Assembly: GCA_036346395.1 (NCBI GenBank)
Contig: CM070598.1
Coordinates: 6,369,517 to 6,433,516 of the forward strand
DNA length: 64,000 nucleotides
Direction of reading: 5' to 3'
DNA from: Hsuehochloa calcarea
Lineage: Eukaryota > Streptophyta > Magnoliopsida > Poales > Poaceae
The translations under genes were made by a program, and so were the position numbers. Of the stretch, positions 1 to 12,289 are shown in pieces. The notes below the pieces were generated by a model. That model ran no database searches and was not told the origin of the DNA. It saw only the letters and a list, made by a program, of their open reading frames with translations. The first letter of the stretch is position 1; every line of letters begins with the position of its first letter.

Positions 1-679
1 ACCTTCAAAACATGCTCGGCCTTTTCACGCCACTCACGCCATGAGTGCGGGTATGACTATCGCCACGCCAGCCCTCCATACTACCACAATGTATCCGGGA
101 GGGCTTGTATGACAGGTTGGGCCACATCGAGACTGGTGGCGTGACAGAACGGTTTGACCACACCACTAGTGCCGGTGTGATCAAATAGTTAGAGTTGAAA
201 ATAAAATTAACGAGTGGTTAAATTTAAAATATTATCAAAAATGATTTAAAAAAAATCCAGTACTTAGCACACTCCTCGGTAATTTTCGCCGGTCCCTACT
301 CCCAAGTACTGAAATGGCAGGAAACCGTTGCCATGTTTCGACTTCCGAGTGGGTGCGTACGCCTACTTGCTGTACCCCACACACAGCAGAGCACTGCTCC
401 TGTCTTCACGCCTGCTCGTTTGTCTTTCTGCACGCCTGCTCGTTTCCGTTTCCGTTTCGGCTACATGCATGGGATGGATCGGTGTGGAAGTGGTGAGCTG
501 TGAGTGGACTGATGATCAGCTGCCGCCTCCATCGATCGATAAGCCGTGGTACTGGACTAATGTTGCTTCTGGTGCGTGCATCATTGATGGGGCTCAGTCT
601 ATCTTGGTACGGTCCATCGTGGCTCGATTAATTAAATTGACTGAATCGTTTTGAATCTTAGTCTGATGAACCGTTTCGG
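1..679. other. Unassigned, no gene
   Basis: No convincing coding sequence. Two short inverted repeats are visible near the start: CCCTCC/GGAGGG around 70-105, and an arm containing GTGGCG with nearby complementary bases around 115-150. This could be the edge of another element. The open frames here lack recognisable motifs and have simple pyrimidine-rich composition. Confidence 0.4.
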
Positions 680-3600
680 TCTACTTAGCTCGTTAGGTTA
701 AAAAATATATTAAAAAACTGGTAAGCAAATCTTAAAAAACAAAACAAAATATGTAGAATTAATAAATAGATATAAAAATTGAAATAATAATAATAATAAG
801 AAGAAGAAAAGCATATTGAAAATGTAACCAAAAGCTTTATTAATGTTGAAATGGCTGGCTCGTTAAAACATTTACCAAGTAAAAATTAAACATGAGAAAA
901 CCTTAGCAAACGAAAAAGAGTACAGTCTATAACTCTACATACATCCTTGTGTCTACGTGTTGTTGTCTAGATACAGATTTTTAAACACCTCCGACAACTC
1001 TAGACTTTCAACAGAGTATTGTGTTCGTGAATCAGTTTGTTCACAGTCTTTCACCGTTAGAAGTACCTCCATCATCTCACTTACGAGACTTATTTTTCTC
1101 TCCTCCAATATTTTTCGTAAAGACAGTCAAGCGCACTCGGAGGAAGCTGCCGAGATAGAAATAATTAACACATCACGCAAGTATGGATAGCACATGATAT
1201 GTTAACTTATAGGCTTACCACCATTGTAAATTTTTGAAGCTTTCTGAGTTGAAATTCTCCATATCGTTGTCCACATAGATGGATAGTTCCCCACTCCTTG
1301 GGGTTGTTCTTGGCTGAGCAGGCGACGTTGTATAAGAAGAAGACCTGGACTTAGAGGAAGAGCCACCGAAGATCTTGCCTCAGATATTCATCTTGGTACT
1401 TGAGGTCGTTGCAAGCGGACTCCCTGGAACGTATTTTCATACCTTTGGTAAACCTCGTGTAATCGAGAACGAACTTTTACAAAATAGTTAGTATAGTCTA
1501 GCCCTGTAGCATCACCGAGAAGATCAAGTACATTACCAAATGCTTCAATTTTAGCTCTACGATCTAAAAAAATAAAATTGCATATAGGAAAGGGATTTCT
1601 TTGCAATATTTAAGGTGTTTACTTTTCATAGCAACAATAGCCTCACGTAAAACTACGACATTTCTCACATTTTTAATTGATAAACAATATGTAAAAATGC
1701 ATACAGGACAGTGGACATTACAGCAGTGGCCTCATAAATTTTTTCTAAAAATTATAGTATCTTATGAAGAACGAACCAATGTTGCTCAGTTAAGAGTATA
1801 CTATCGTCATTGCTCTGATAGTGCGTTTGAATAAAAACAGAAAAAATGCTCTTATACGGTAAAAGACTCTTAAGCATCAGGTAAGTAGAGTTTCATCTTA
1901 CTGGCATATCCAAACCAAACTTTCTCGGACGTACACGCATCGCCCTGCAGAAGCTCTTATATGCTGATATTTTTACGTTAGAATTATTCAAGAAAGAAAT
2001 CGCATCACGCAAAATTTTAATATATAGATTCAACATCTTCAAACCATATTTGACTATAAGGTTAATAATATGACAAGCGCATCGCTGATGTAGCAAGAAG
2101 GAATCGGGGTATGTACTCAACACTGGAGTAAGAATATCCATGGCCTTAGAGTTCGAAACAACATTGTCTGAAATAATTAAGAATATTTTGTCTGTAAGAC
2201 CAAAGTGATCCACGATTTTGATAATACATTCCGCAATATTCTCACCCGTGTGTGATGTATCATTTAATTTCAAACCTATAATTCTTTTCTCTATTACCAG
2301 TTGTCATTAACATAATGAGTAACTACACTAAAATAATCCTCTCTAGCTTGACCAATCCATATGTCTGATGTCAACGCCACCAAAAATGTGCACATACTAA
2401 ATGGATATTTTATTTTATTACGACGTTCATTGTAGTATTTTACTAGATCCCTAGTTACTGTCTATCTAGAAAGGATACAAAATCTAGGATTATGAACAAT
2501 CCTAATGTAAGTTTGGGAAGCAGTAGACTCCCTAAAGCCTAACGGTAAATCCTTAGAAGCAATTAAACGACAGAGAGATTGACGAACTACCTCAGGATCG
2601 TAGTCCTAGCTACGTACTGTACCATCAGTGTTTTACTGAAGCTGCATCTGCCTCATTACCAATCCTTGCTTGCCTCGATATCTTGTAGCATGTCTAAGCA
2701 AGTGTCCCGTTCCACCTGTAGACCTTGTAGATAATTCATTACGATAAATTTTACAAATAGCATATGGTACCTGATTTCCATATGTGTCTGCTTTGGTTGT
2801 CCTGTCGAAATTCTCCCACACTCCTGATGTAGATGGTATCGATCTCTTCGCCTCGGTGATCACTGACAAAGATGATGTCGTAGAGCCGGACGACGGAACT
2901 CCATCTTGCTCTTCTGGCTGGCTTGAGGTAGCTGCAACGCCTAAAAGGATGCAACTTTCTCCGGTGAAAGTCCGTAATCACCAAGAGCAAAATTATTGTA
3001 ACTGTCCATAACGAAAACTGCAAAATCGAAACTAACACTATTATTACTTTCATCTTAGCATAATAAGTACAAATAATAAAAGTATACAAAAAATAGAATT
3101 TCACCTCTTTTGCTGGCTTGCTGCCGAAAATTGATTTTTTCAAAATTTGGCAGAGTTTTTTTAAAATTTTGTCAAACTATCTCACAACGAATTTCAATTT
3201 ACACACCAAAATTTGAAAGAGTGATTGAGGAATGGATAGGTGCTAAATGAGGGGGGTATGGTGGCTATTTATAGAAGATATTTTGGGATTTTTTTTGAAT
3301 TTTTTGGCTTTTTTAAAGAGTCAAAAAGGTTAAAAGAGCGGGGAAAAACACCCAACAGCATATTTTAGTCGGGTCATGCCGTGCAGGCAGTCCATGAGAA
3401 CTGTTGACTTTGGCTGAGCTTTGCCCGACTGCCGCTCAGGCCCTCCTTTCCTCCCTAGGTGTGCCCTTCCGCTGCGATAGTGCGCGCCAGTGCGGCTTTG
3501 CCACACTCCGCTTCTCTTGCGCGCGAAGGCTCAGGCGAGTAGGCCTCGCCTCCATGCACTAGTCACGCGGTGGTGAACTACTCGCGATTGTCCTCCCCTC

Positions 3601-4052
3601 CTCCTCTCCTCTGGCCCACCAGGTTTGTTTGAATCAGGAGATGATCATTAGGCGTGCCTCTGCCACCTCTCCTTGGGCCTCCTCCCTCGCGCGCTGTGAT
3701 AATCACTGAGCAGCGCCGCCTCCCCTCCTCTTCCTCCTCTCGTCCTCCTTCTTCCTCATGTTGGTACCTTCTTCCTCTACTGCCGCAATTAATCAAATGA
3801 AATTCCTTGCCCGCCCTCCTCTTATCCGGCGGCCCTCGGCTTGCTTGTCGGCTCAGCTCGAACCGCTCGGCCTCTCCGGACATGAGCCAAATGGGTCGTG
3901 CTAGGCTCGTGTCGTGCCTGCCACTGGCCAACAATGTTTGTGCTGGCTCGGCCCATCGTATCAGGGTAGTGGCCCAAGCACGGCCTGGGCCAGGCCTACA
4001 GTGCTATGCCTCAGCCCATCCCGTCCGGCACGACCCATCTGGCAATCTTTGG
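680..4052 (-). mobile_element. hAT transposon copy 1, degraded
   Basis: Homologous over its left part to the copy at 22.5-24.7 kb. The minus strand carries, in order, a BED zinc-finger region (about 2870-2650), the catalytic core (2273-1893), the RNase H-like tail (about 1606-1430) and the hAT dimerisation region (about 1260-1000). The right end (3840-4050) is rich in GGCCC and GGCACGAC words, typical of the subterminal repeats of a common grass hAT family. The left end lacks such a block and looks lost, so the left boundary is approximate. No target duplication was found. Confidence 0.75.
1000..2869 (-). pseudogene. hAT transposase remnant (RICESLEEPER type)
   Basis: Cut-and-paste transposase of the hAT superfamily, split into several frames. 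Seen in the minus translation: a BED-finger-like stretch starting VWENF and ending in a LLRHATRY segment near 2800-2670; a core piece (2273-1893) with the SDNVVSNSKAMDIL and CACHIINLIV motifs that are conserved in hAT catalytic domains; a piece at 1606-1430 with RAKIEAFGNVLDLLGDATG; and a C-terminal region with ILEER near 1100. Frames are interrupted between every domain, so no functional protein is made. The second copy at 22.8-24.7 kb shares all segments after the BED finger. Confidence 0.8.
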
Positions 4053-5094
4053 TAGCCGTAGAGAAATAAATGGAGTAGAAAACATAAATCAAAACAGTAA
4101 GCAATAATTAGAAAGTCCCAAACTGCTAATTCTTCTACCTGGACAGCTCCTTTTGAGGGTACCAAAACAATGAATACGTCCTGTATTCTCAAATAAGTTT
4201 CATTTCGTAATACGTGCATCTAATATTTTAAACTTTGATCATTTATACATAGCAAATTACTTAGATTTATTGTAAGAAAATTATATGAGAAAAATTGTCA
4301 TCAAATACTTTGACGTTATTTTAAAAAAATTATACATGTAAATAGAAAATGTAATTGTCAAATATGTATATTGGATACCGCGCTGATGTCGAAAATGAAG
4401 TAAAAAAAATAACAGATGTAGTATATAGTTGATTTTTAAAAGACTAAAGAATTCAAACCGAAAGAAATAAAATTGTTTGTATGAGAGAGACACCTGACAT
4501 AGCTTCAAAATTGTGTCTGTCTGAAATATACATAAATTTTACGGTATATTCTACTAGTAAGTATATGTCGGTAGTATAAATCAAATCTGATCATTGATTT
4601 GTTAATGACATAATAGACTTTTATTATGAATTTCTCCAACTAGGGTTGAAAATATTACTTTTGTATCTTAGCATCCCCACATGGGCAATTACTATTCTAC
4701 CCCTCAAGATTCTACTACTTATATTGTTAGATGTAGTATAATTAAATTCTTACTAATTTAAATCATTAGATAAAAAAAATTGGCGACACATATTGAATTA
4801 AGTATACCGCGGAAGCGCTCGGAATACATGTGTTCTCAACGTTTCGTAGTGGTCCAAATTATTATTTTATTCTCCTGTCAAACGGGGCACTGAATTTTCT
4901 CCTAGATTTGGTTCAACTGCCCATCACCAAACTTTGATTTGGAATCCGATCCAATCCTCTCTTTTTTTTTATTGCTGGCAGCTGCTTTCTCTCCCTGATC
5001 TCTTTTCATCTCATGGAAGTGACAACTATAAGTACCAAGTTGAAATGTTCTGATCAAAGCTTCGGATCCAGCCAGATGAAAAGCTGAGCACCAC
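4053..5094. other. AT-rich intergenic DNA
   Basis: No gene or element ends could be supported. The sequence is AT-rich with scattered short A and T runs. The only longer frame (minus, around 4500-4280) is low-complexity, rich in Phe/Leu, and resembles no family. Confidence 0.4.
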
Positions 5095-5425
5095 CCATAG
5101 TTATCAACACCGTATCAATACCAGTCATACAGTAGGTATGTGCTATATCGTCATCTAAATCGATATAAAGTAGTCTACGTATCGTACCGGCTAAAATACC
5201 GATCATACCAGTTAATACCAGCTCGATACCGGTAGAATTGATAATATCGTATATTGAATTATACGTTATATTTGATAATACTCCTATGTATTTAGAATAA
5301 TACTATAAGTGATATTTGATGTGTGTATATATATATCAAAATAGTACACTAATGTGAACCGATACTGAAACGTATTATTCCATAAACCGTACCGGCATGA
5401 CCGGTATTGAGAAGTTTGGCACCAC
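5095..5425. repeat. MITE-like element with TIR CAATACCRGTCAT
   Basis: The left end contains GTATCAATACCAGTCAT (about 5113-5129). The right end, read as reverse complement (about 5396-5412), gives TTCTCAATACCGGTCAT, so the two ends form an imperfect terminal inverted repeat. The interior is full of TACCGGT-like and CGATAC words and has no coding potential. The outer limits and the target duplication are not clear. Confidence 0.5.
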
Positions 5426-5566
5426 CACCAAACAGGAGGGCAGTGCAATCTATGAATCTATCTAGCCAGTACAGTGGATAAGTGAAAGAGATGTAAATGA
5501 ATAATTACATAGCTAGCTATGCCTACGCATAAAGGATGAAGATGCCAATCGATCCTGGCACATCAA

Positions 5567-5666
5567 AGTTGTTTTTTAGCCAATGTTACATCAAGATTTC
5601 ACTGTTGGTCTCTGTCAGTTGTTTTTCAGCCAATGTTACATCAAGATTTCACTGTTAGTCTCTGTC
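5567..5666. repeat. 50 bp tandem duplication
   Basis: Two adjacent 50 bp copies (5567-5616 and 5617-5666), each beginning AGTTGTTTTT and ending GTCTCTGTC, differ at two positions by eye. Confidence 0.9.
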
Positions 5667-6224
5667 ATCTCGAAACAGGTAAGTCTAGTTGGGCTGAGAT
5701 AGAGTACACTACTCAATCAATCAGGGATTCAGGGAGGGCCTAGTCTATTCCTAGGCCCATTGCATGCTATACATACCACCTGATGATCTGCTATGCTCAA
5801 AAAAAAAAATGTTTCTTTTGTAAACTGGTCTTGTCTCGTGAAGGACGGAAATTAATTCTATTCTATGCAACCATGTCAAACTTCCAACTAACAGTATATA
5901 GTAACATGTGCAGTTCCTTTAATTTGCCACGGCATGTGATTATATTCTTGCGGTACCGTTTTCTGGTACCATGTGACTGATGATCACTTGCGTGATTGTA
6001 CGGCTAAGACGCCCCAACAGTGCTATCTGCGTTTTTCCAAGCTTAAGTACTGTCCTGCTGCTGCTATCAACAAAGTTGTCTCTTCACGATCTTTTGGATC
6101 CTAATTTACCTCGCACTCATCGTCTCATATAACCACACAGCACACCTCTCCCAACCAGAATGCTCACATGCTAATTGCACGGGTGCCGAGAAACGAAAAG
6201 GCATTTCGGCCACACCTCGGCGGA

Positions 6225-6276
<52 letters not shown>

Positions 6277-7188
6277 CATAGCAAAACTAGTTATTACAAT
6301 ATGAAATAACAAAAATTAGATGGCCTGTGTATTTGCACAACTAAATTTATTTCGCCGTTTGTATAAACGCTTGAGAATATATTTATATATCTTATAGGTT
6401 ATTTAGATTTTTAAGATATCCTGAACATTTAAAATTACAATAGAAGTTTGAAAGAAAATACAACTCTAGAAACATAATTTAAGTATAAGCTTCGATGGAA
6501 GAAAAATCATTGACCATAATAAGTTGTTATGGTTCTTAGAAGCGTAACCACTATTCATCATAAATACATCATATAGCTACATGCCCTATTCTAACTCTAT
6601 TAGTTACTTTTTTTTTCCAAATTGTATGCATGTGCATGTACCTCTATTTAATATCAAACAAAACGTTGATTATGTCTGCGGCAATTTATCTCATTAGTTT
6701 ACATGGTATTATAATACTTTGCTCATGCATGCACCGATGCACCATGAGCGACCTACCTAAACATATCTTCCCTCACACGCCAGCTGCCCCATCGAAACGT
6801 GTCTTCTAACTCTTCTTGTCGTCACAGTTTTTTTACTTCAACCTCCAATAATAAGCCTAAATCTTGATCGATCTCTCTCAGCTGTTAAACCTTCCAATGC
6901 AACACTTTACCACATAGTAATTTCTACTTCTCCCCCAATTATTTCTTAATGATAACTGTTGCGATATCAACACACATACACATGCAACTGTTGTTGATCA
7001 CTGTCGCGGTCAAATGTCACACTCTCTGCGGTGGCCCTAAGCCTATTCCTTATGCTTGCGTCATCTCTACTCTAAGCTTTTTGCTCCTCTGTCTCTTTAC
7101 GTCCGTACTTCTATTTGTACATATGCACATATGTATACACGCATGTATGATGTTATACATACTCGATGTCCTCTTCTCTCGTGTCAGT
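5667..7188. other. Intergenic DNA with a TA microsatellite
   Basis: No gene supported. It holds a pure TA run at 6226-6274. Several frames of 60-80 codons exist, but they are either encoded by the microsatellite or have no family features. Confidence 0.4.
6226..6274. repeat. (TA)n microsatellite
   Basis: Uninterrupted TA dinucleotide run of about 49 bp. Confidence 0.97.
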
Positions 7189-7340
7189 TGTTGAAGAATC
7201 TAGACCCATCATTATGAGTTAATGGGGTATTTTGGTAACGAATGACAATCGTCATTTAGACTAACATTTTCTATGAGTTGGTGAAACAGGTTGAGTCACA
7301 TGATGATGAAGACTTTGGGTGGCATCGTGAGTTTATTTTC

Positions 7341-7620
7341 ATCAAGTCAATATTCGGGATGAAGATGTCATTATGTATTGACGAGCATCAAGACAAGATC
7401 CCAAAATAAAGAAAATCATTATGTGTTAATGATATTCAAGACAAGATCCCAAAATAAAGAAAATCATTATGTGTTAATGATATTCAAGACAAGATCCCGA
7501 AGTGAAGATGATCATCATGTGTTGATGATATTCAAGTCAATAACTTAGAGTAAAGAAAATTATTATGTGTTGATGATTATTGGGTCAAGAACCCGGATTT
7601 GGAGTGGAGATGTTCATCAT
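7341..7620. repeat. 48 bp tandem repeats in LTR-A
   Basis: Units start with CAAGACAAGATCCC at 7389, 7437 and 7485 (period exactly 48). More diverged units follow near 7533 and 7581, and one may precede 7389. The units share the core TCATTATGTGTTAATGAT. Confidence 0.85.
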
Positions 7621-8503
7621 TAAACGACCACTCCAAGATGGGTGAACAAGGCAAATGTATGACTAGCATAGGTTAAGGATGTCTTTCTAGTCTTTTACTG
7701 GTCTCGGTGTTTGGTTGTAAGACCGGATTGCTAGTTTAGGTTGTCGTACTATTAAGAGGGGTCTTGTTTAGTATCTCAAGTCTCATCATATGTTGATAGT
7801 TCAATCCGGCTTGCTCTAGCTCTTTTAGGCATGATGCTACTGTTTGCAACTGTGTTTTGCAAATAGTTGAAGCTCACGCATTAACACTTTATAGCATGAA
7901 ACTATAATTTACAAATGTGTTTTACAAATTGTTGAAGTCCATGCACCTACTCCTTGTGGTATGATACTAAAGTTTTCAAATGTGGTTTGCAAAATTTTGA
8001 AGTTTCTGCATCATTCCTTGGCATGGTATAAGATTGCTCGTTGCTCTTTTCCTAGACTTAGGCCATGTGTTGACTCTTTGGAGTTGTGCTTATTGATTTG
8101 ATAAAATATATTTGATATCAATCAAACAAATGAGTTGTGTAGACCTATGAATAAGCTTTTCATAAAGTCTAAGATCACTTAATTCTGACATCGGAGTCAA
8201 AAGTTATAACCTTTTTTTAATGTCGCCTGTGCGGAAATTCAGGCCCGTACTGACTAGAAGGCCGGTCTGACTGCTCTTATAAGGCCAGTCAACCTTTTCA
8301 GAGGGGCATGTTTTTGAGTTTTCTTCCTCCCGGAAGTCCGGTCTGACCGGGGTCCGATCAGATTGGATCCTGTGAGAGAGATCTAACTGGGAGTAGCCGC
8401 TGCATTGCAGGCCGGTATGATCGGTCGTTGGTTAGAGGTCAGACCATGTTTCGTTGTTTTGTAGCCCTTTTAGCCTCCAACGGCAAGCTTTTGGTGTGTG
8501 GGC

Positions 8504-8511
8504 TATAAATA
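8504..8511 (+). promoter_or_regulatory. TATA box of LTR-A copy 1
   Basis: TATAAATA within GGGCTATAAATACTTACC. The same box and flank occur in copy 2 at 57484-57491, which supports it as the LTR promoter on the plus strand. Confidence 0.6.
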
Positions 8512-9117
8512 CTTACCATGGCCGGTTGAGAGACAACTCTTGCTATCTCATTTCACTCTCTTGGGATAGTGTGAATTTCTACTCTTAATTGTGTATGTGT
8601 TGCACCTTGTGAGCAAAGAGAGAGATTCCAATTGCATGTGTTGTAACTAGAATTGGATTTAGCATCCAATTGTGCATGTGTTGCACTTGCTGAGAGTCAA
8701 GCAAGAGGTTTGGCTTATTACTCTTGGTGTTTGCCAACACCTAGACGGTGTGGAAATGTCGTAGTCCGGTGGTCTTCTCAAGAAGCTTATAAGAAGGCAC
8801 GACGTGTTCTGAGTAGCTTGGTGCTCGTCATCTCTGAAGTGGAGGAAGAGCAACCGCTAGTTATCGAGGTGTTGGCTTAATTCGTGGATGCGGTATAATT
8901 CATTTGGGATTACCTCAACGTAGATTAGGAGAGACCAGCAAGTCTGTGAACACTATGGTAAAACATCCTTGTGCCATTGTGGTTTGCTCTATTGTGATTT
9001 ACGTTGTGTAATTTATATTCCTAGAATTAAATTAATTCCATGTCAAACTAGGATTGCAAACCTTGACTTAGAATTAGGGTGTTGGTGCACTTAAGGGTGT
9101 AATATTCTGAAGAAAAA

Positions 9118-9120
9118 ATA

Positions 9121-9167
<47 letters not shown>
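9118..9167. repeat. (AAT)n microsatellite
   Basis: About 16 tandem AAT/ATA triplets just inside the 5' end of the 2.5 kb solo LTR. Confidence 0.95.
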
Positions 9168-9168
<1 letters not shown>

Positions 9169-9589
9169 GTCTTAAGGGCCTGTGCGTAATTAAATAAAGT
9201 AGGTACGTGAAAATAGGATATTTCAGAGTTTTTTTAAGAGCTATATAAATCGTGGGAGTGGAGTTCTAGAAACCCTAGCAGTCCTTTCATTTTTTCCCCT
9301 GGGCGCCGCCAGCGCAGTCACCAAATCTCCCGAAAATACCATCGCTAGCGTCGCCGTTTTCACGCGTTAGCCGCCGCTGCCTTGGCTGCTGTTCCCATCG
9401 GTGGCATCCGAGTGCAAGGAAGTGTAGCCGGTCAACTCCGAGTGGATGCGCCTGCCCGCGTACGCGTGTGCGTGCGGTCGTCACATGCCGTCTCGACGCC
9501 TACTACGTGCGCACATCTGCTGCGCGCGTCAATCATCAGGTTCGCGTCTATTTTCTTTTGCGGCTGCTAGTGCTAGGAATCAACTAATA

Positions 9590-9800
9590 GTGTTGCGTTA
9601 GTAATTAGTTTTTCACGTAGCTAAGTGTGTATGCATTAAGGATTAAGGATCTGCATGCCTCGGTTGCCGTTAGTAATTAGTTTTTTTTTCACGTAGCTAA
9701 TTATGTATGCAGCAAGGATTACCTTAATGAGATCTGCATGCCTCGGTTGGCATTAGTGGTTTGTCTTTTTGGCACGTAGCTAAGTATGCATGCAGCAATT
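9590..9800. repeat. 75-80 bp tandem repeats in the solo LTR
   Basis: About two and a half units share GTTAGTAATTAGTTTTT, CACGTAGCTAA, ATGCAGCAAGGATTA-like text and CTGCATGCCTCGGTTG. They begin near 9597, 9669 and 9750. Confidence 0.8.
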
Positions 9801-11779
9801 AGAGATCGTAAATAATCTAGGAGTGCAACTTTGCATGGTAGCCATGCATGCGGCTGCTAGTGCCAGACTTTAACAAGCTCTGCAAGACATATGTGCTTCT
9901 CTAGAATAGAAAAGGAGAGAGAGGGGCTAGCATGTCTTGTTGGAATAGTAAAGGAAATTATTAGCATGTTTTAGTCAGGGAGATATCGAACAACAGATTG
10001 GTTTTGGCCTGCTGTTTTGTTGTACGATTTATTCGCGTACCTTAATGGATAATTTTGGGAATGTTATCTACTAGTTAATTGTAGATAATTTTGGTATATT
10101 TCTATAGAATATATAATCATGTCGAGCGGACAAGTATAATTCGAGTTATGAACTTTGTAAGACTGCTGTCTATGTAGTTGTCGTCTTTCGGCACTGTTTT
10201 GGTAGACTATAGATTAAAAATAGTAAATAGACTAATTAGAGTTTTTGATCTACATGAAAGATGTATATTATTGTCTAAGGGTTCTGTAGAAGTCAAGATC
10301 TCGAATTTTGGTTGGGTAAAACAAAAGTTATGAATTTAGTAAGACCCGCTGTCCCGAAGTTGACAGATCGGTCTTCTGGGTTAAAAACAGAGGATTAGAT
10401 GATTTAATTAGAAGTCATGGTAATCTAATAAAAATAAGGGGAATTTTGTGTAGAATCCAGAACTGGGTGGTTTGTCGTGATCGGACTTTTGAGTCAAAAG
10501 TTACACTCTTTTTAGTACCAGTACAACAAGATGTGACTGTTCGGTACCAGGGAAGCGTTGCGGATTTGGGGGAATGTGTGGGAGCGATGTCAATTGATTG
10601 TTGTTCTTATGATGTTGTAGCTTGTATTAAAATTTGTGTATTTAATGTAGGAAAGGCGCCGTGCTTGTTGCCACCTTATAGCCAAACCGTGCGTCGCAAC
10701 TAGTAAAGGCAAGTGCATGGTAGACAGCGATCAATGATTGTTCACTGTTTTCTTTACCTTCTATTACCATTATTGTTTTGCTTTTATTCTATTTAATTGC
10801 AAATAATGGAATGGTATGGTTATATCTTTGTTGATAATCATGAGGAAAAGTTGGATATGATGAATATGATGGTGTTTGCATTTTTCATACATAAGCATCT
10901 TTGCATATGAGCAGGTGATCATGAATGATCATAACTCCACGGGAGTGGAGGAGGTCCCCGATCCTTGTGGAGGAACGGGCTTGAGAGTGAATGTTGTCGC
11001 GAGCATTCACTCATGCTATCTTCAGTATCTGTGAAAGAAGTGCATGTGGACATGTAGATTAGAGTTGCATTGATATATGAGATTAATGGGTGTGAAACAA
11101 AGAGAAGATAACAGCATGGGAATATTAATAGAATGACATGTGATGATAATGAAGTTATTGAATATTGTTGATTTATTATTGTTCGTTGTATATTGATGTG
11201 TTTGCTGAGTCGTGGACTCACCCTTGCTCTTCTGTTGTTTTTAGGTGAATTTTGAGGACGCCATGAGTAAGAGCGAGTAGAGCACATGCAATAGATTCAT
11301 ACTTCAAACACATGATCATTTGCCATAAGAACCTTTTTATTCAATACAGGATTACTCTAGGACATGTTAGAGGTTGAATAAAAGTTAGGTCAACGTTTTG
11401 GACTAGACTGTTTGGATTAATGCTTTGTATTCATTAGTTGGTGCAATTCTGGATTGTTTATCTAGTTATGTTTCCCTTTGCTCATTTGCTCTTGCTGGAT
11501 TCATATTTATTCATGCTCTTTTGTGATCCATGGATATGTCCATTGATGTTTTTTTGCTGAAATTTTAAAATGTGTCGATGATTATTAGTTTAGAGAGTAG
11601 TTTAGTGGCATTCCAGGCTCAGTGTTGGGCTGGGGTGTTACAAAGGGAAACTAGAATCTTTAGGTTTTAATTGTACAAACCCGAATTGACTTTTGTTTCT
11701 GCATTAGAAATCGGTTTTAGCCTTAGAGATTTTTAGAAAAGACTATTCACCCCCTCTAGTCAACCTCCTCGACCTTACA

Positions 11780-12289
11780 ATCGTTTCTCTTCTTCAATGT
11801 TGGCCAGCTCAACGTTGTAGCTTCCTCACTAACGCGGCGAACTCTCATCTTCACTGATGCTTACATATCTACTTTCGTCGTCGTCTAACGATATGGAGAA
11901 TCTTTTCACCATCGCCAGTGACACCCGTGCCCTTCACTAGTGATGGCACGCTCCTAGCCACCCGGTGGCCTCATATTGTCTATAGCTTGTCTTCAATGCA
12001 AAGCTTCAGCTCCTCTCTGCCAGGGCTTCCACGTCAACAAGATTGTTTGAAGGCTAACTTCCTCAACAATGCAAACGCTTACAACTTGTCATCGCAACCC
12101 TTGGCTTCTTCAACTCCAAACTTTATCTTTCATGGCTCCGGTGAGCATAACGAAATTGTCCTTGTCGAATAGCAAAGGTGAGGAGCACGATATTGTCCTC
12201 ATCGCCGTCGTCGCTGCCTCGACCCTTCGCTTACCCATGGGTCAACGTCTTCCTGTAGGACAGATCGATGACATTGCACTCTTTCGTGG
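11780..12289. other. Unassigned after LTR-A, no gene
   Basis: Moderately GC-rich sequence with two overlapping frames of 76-84 codons (11918-12172 and 12069-12299). Neither shows family motifs, and the overlap in two frames argues against coding. Confidence 0.35.

Larger units (their letters stand above)
9098..11642 (+). mobile_element. 2.5 kb solo LTR, Gypsy (Tekay-like)
   Basis: Starts TGTAATATTC and ends GGGTGTTACA, giving TG...CA ends with a short inverted repeat. It is flanked by a perfect 5 bp duplication AAGGG (9093-9097 and 11643-11647). The two LTR-A halves join cleanly when it is removed. It has a TATA box in GAGCTATATAAATCG near 9241, a GC-rich transcribed leader after it, and no gag-pol, tRNA primer site or second LTR. 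The final GGCTGGGGTGTTACA is typical of Tekay-type Gypsy LTRs; the lineage is inferred from that resemblance. Confidence 0.75.
7189..11779 (+). mobile_element. LTR-A copy 1 (probable solo LTR), split by an insertion
   Basis: Begins TGTTGAAGAATC and ends CGACCTTACA. It aligns over most of its length to a second copy at 43480-43702 plus 56651-58262. The two share the segment near GACCGGATTGCTAG, a TATA box in GGGCTATAAATAC (8504-8511; 57484-57491 in copy 2), and the tail CTATTCACC...CTCTAGTC. This is the layout of a roughly 2 kb retrotransposon LTR. No primer-binding site follows either copy and no coding region is attached, so a solo LTR is most likely. A 2,545 bp element interrupts it at 9098-11642. 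No matching 5 bp duplication was found at its outer ends. Confidence 0.65.

Noticed and set aside
3578..4055. Two open frames on opposite strands
   Set aside because: They cover the GC-rich subterminal repeats of hAT copy 1.
8653..8880. Opposite-strand frame pair in LTR-A
   Set aside because: It lies downstream of the LTR TATA box in untranslated LTR sequence. The same stretch in copy 2 is not open in the same way.
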